DNA of 64,000 bases from Nymphaea colorata (taxonomy: Eukaryota > Streptophyta > Magnoliopsida > Nymphaeales > Nymphaeaceae). How positions within the stretch are numbered: position 1 is the stretch's first letter; every line of letters starts with the position of its first letter. Below the pieces are notes generated by a model, which worked only from the letters and a program-made list of their open reading frames with translations, did not search any database and was not told the origin of the DNA. Made by a program: the position numbers and the translations under genes. The stretch lies in contig NC_045140.1 of NCBI RefSeq assembly GCF_008831285.2, forward strand, positions 23,516,131-23,580,130, read 5' to 3'. Shown here one piece after another: positions 62,469 through 64,000 of this stretch.

Positions 62469-63726
62469 TGGAGATCGAGAGGGACGAAGACGACGGCGTT
62501 TAAAGGACGGAGGAGTTCGCGGCAACGTAAATGGAAAGCAAACGAAATGACAAAGTTACCCTTCTCAAAAGCTTATGGTCAAACCGCTACAAATGCCTCT
62601 TTTTTTTTTCTGGTTCTCCTAATATTCTTTTTTCGCATTTTTTTTTGTTTAATATCACTCCTTACTTTTTATTTTTCTAATACAAATAATCAGTTTTTCC
62701 CAGAAAGAAATTTGTCACCATGTTGAAAAAAATATTTGAAAATAGAAAAAATCAACTGAGGGTATCCTCAAGCGGAAGGGTAATTTAATAATTTTACAAT
62801 TTAAATTTCTTCACCTGCCGGCAACAACTTAGGGTGGCCGCTTTTTTCTTCATTGTTTTGCCCTTTTTTCCACCAACCCACCCCGAACCCTCAGGATCCA
62901 CAAGTACAAATTTATTTTATTTATTTATTTACTCGCTTTTCCTTTAACCGGGTCGGACGCAGTTCAGATCCAAGCGCTACTGATCCGGGTTGATTGGATT
63001 AAACTTTGAAAGAAGTTTAGATCCATTTAACTGCCAAACAGCCTAGCGGATTTGGATCTGGGTACTGGTAAGATTCACCATTCCATCAAACAGATTTGTT
63101 CCATTCACAAGAGAATCAGATCCAAATCTGAGATGGGGACACTTCCTAACGGTCGGTATGTAAAAAGCTGCCAATTGCCCGGCCTTACTTGCCTGCAAAT
63201 CAAACCCCCATGGACCCGTATCTATACAATATTGGTGGTGCATTTAGATCCCATAGGATCAAAGATATGGGTCTTCTTCTCGAATCAGGTCCAAATATGG
63301 AGTTTGGATAAACCATGTTCAAAAGAAGTCCTGGATATAGTTAATAAAGGGATAAAATATTCACAGTAGCTTAAAGAGAGAGAGAGAAAGAGCCGATAAA
63401 ATGGAAATATATAACAAAATTTAGGGACAAGAAATCCCCTCAGTGCATAAGCAAACCTTATAAACGAAATATAAGAAAAAAATATACAAGTTAGTATCAC
63501 AATAAAATGTAATAAGAGAGGTAGAGAGAGAGTGGACAGACGGAACAGCAGAATCACCCAACAGTAGACGAAGGACGGCGCCGAAGCCGAATAAGAGAGA
63601 GAGAGAGACAAAGAGATCCAAATTACATGCTGAGCCTATGAATCACAATTTGGAAGAGTTTCGTTTCTTCCCTACCAATTTGGAACAGAGTCCCAATTAG
63701 TATAGACACAGCACAAACAAGGCTTG
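62158..63726. other. Spacer between the two GT47 genes
   Basis: It contains the upstream region of GT47-A, including a (GA)n run at about 62418-62462 (CT-rich on the gene strand, perhaps in the leader). It also holds the 3' flank of GT47-B. A perfect tRNA-like T-arm at 62284-62300 is isolated and not part of a full tRNA. Repeated GGATC/GATCC words occur around 62960-63060 without a definable element. Confidence 0.6.
62418..62462. repeat. (GA)n microsatellite
   Basis: A pure GA run of about 45 bases, upstream of the GT47-A start on the opposite strand. Confidence 0.95.
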
Positions 63727-64000
63727 CTATGAATCTTGAAGTCTCATGTTAAGCCTTCTAAGCCAAACGGAGTGAAGCAACATGTTGATAACATCAAAGC
63801 GTTTAGCAGGACGATTGATCACAAAATGCTGCTGAACCCTGAACACATTTGCCTGCAACTTCAAGTATGTGCTCTCCGGAACGGCACTCAAGATGTTCTT
63901 GATGTCCGGGATCCGGGACACGGGGATTCGAACAGAGAACTGACTCCAGTCGAGAACATCACTGAACGGAAGCACATAGTAGTCGTTGATCGTGACCGGG
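63727..64000 (-). CDS. Exostosin-family glycosyltransferase (GT47), copy B (3' end only)
   Basis: The last 90 or so codons of a second GT47 gene; the rest lies beyond the window. The frame runs in from base 64000 as [18 protein letters not shown] and ends in [14 protein letters not shown] and a stop. By hand count about 47 of 82 aligned residues match the C-terminus of copy A. The pair is therefore an old tandem duplication or two anciently clustered paralogs. The base composition is less GC-rich than copy A. Confidence 0.88.
   Translation of the reverse strand, partial: PVTINDYYVLPFSDVLDWSQFSVRIPVSRIPDIKNILSAVPESTYLKLQANVFRVQQHFVINRPAKRFDVINMLLHSVWLRRLNMRLQDS

Noticed and set aside
1-64000. 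CRISPR arrays, bacterial operons, integrated viral or LTR elements
   Set aside because: I found no regularly spaced repeats of that type, no long terminal repeats, and no capsid, integrase or reverse-transcriptase motifs in any frame.

Overview
The window is nuclear DNA of a flowering plant. It has intron-rich protein genes with GT..AG splice sites, AT-rich introns and spacers, many (AT)n, (GA)n and (GT)n microsatellites, short terminal-inverted-repeat elements, and proteins that match plant families. I cannot place the species. The proteins look like neither a typical grass nor a typical crucifer, and the abundance of (AT)n tracts would suit an early-diverging angiosperm such as a water lily, but that is only an impression. 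There are no bacterial-type operons, CRISPR arrays or rRNA genes, and no tRNA that I would accept.

Layout: (1) 1-8201 (+), the 3' two thirds of a TRAF/MATH-domain coiled-coil protein gene, whose 5' end lies outside the window. (2) 8202-12480, a repeat-bearing spacer. (3) 12481-14650 (+), an ACT-domain-repeat (ACR) protein. (4) 17110-28599 (-), a complete 19-exon gene for the flowering-time RNA-binding protein FCA. (5) 30056-39408 (-), cytosolic-type histidyl-tRNA synthetase. (6) 40613-47919 (+), plant MutM/FPG DNA glycosylase, divergent from the synthetase. (7) 49163-57450 (-), the nonsense-mediated-decay factor SMG7, convergent with FPG. (8) 59190-62157 (-), a GT47 exostosin-family glycosyltransferase, and (9) 63727-64000 (-), the 3' end of a second GT47 gene in tandem. 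For every complete gene I read exon borders by hand. The summed coding lengths are multiples of three (FCA 2463, HisRS 2727, FPG 1119, SMG7 2895, ACR 1398, GT47-A 1419 bases), which supports the models.

These genes do not form a pathway; they are ordinary unlinked housekeeping and regulatory genes. The most informative signals are regulatory gene architectures rather than new proteins. SMG7 has two introns after its stop codon and three upstream AUGs, which is the self-limiting layout expected of an NMD factor. FCA has one outsized intron 3 with AATAAA hexamers, which is the layout used for premature polyadenylation control in Arabidopsis. HisRS has its whole plant-specific N-terminal region in one exon that stops exactly at the catalytic core. 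I found no convincing undescribed system.

Mobile DNA is limited to short non-autonomous DNA elements: a well-delimited PIF/Harbinger-like MITE in an intron of the MATH gene, two other inverted-repeat elements, and remnants rich in GATACG/CGTATC palindromes. Several young-looking tandem duplications and a G-rich stretch sit in introns.
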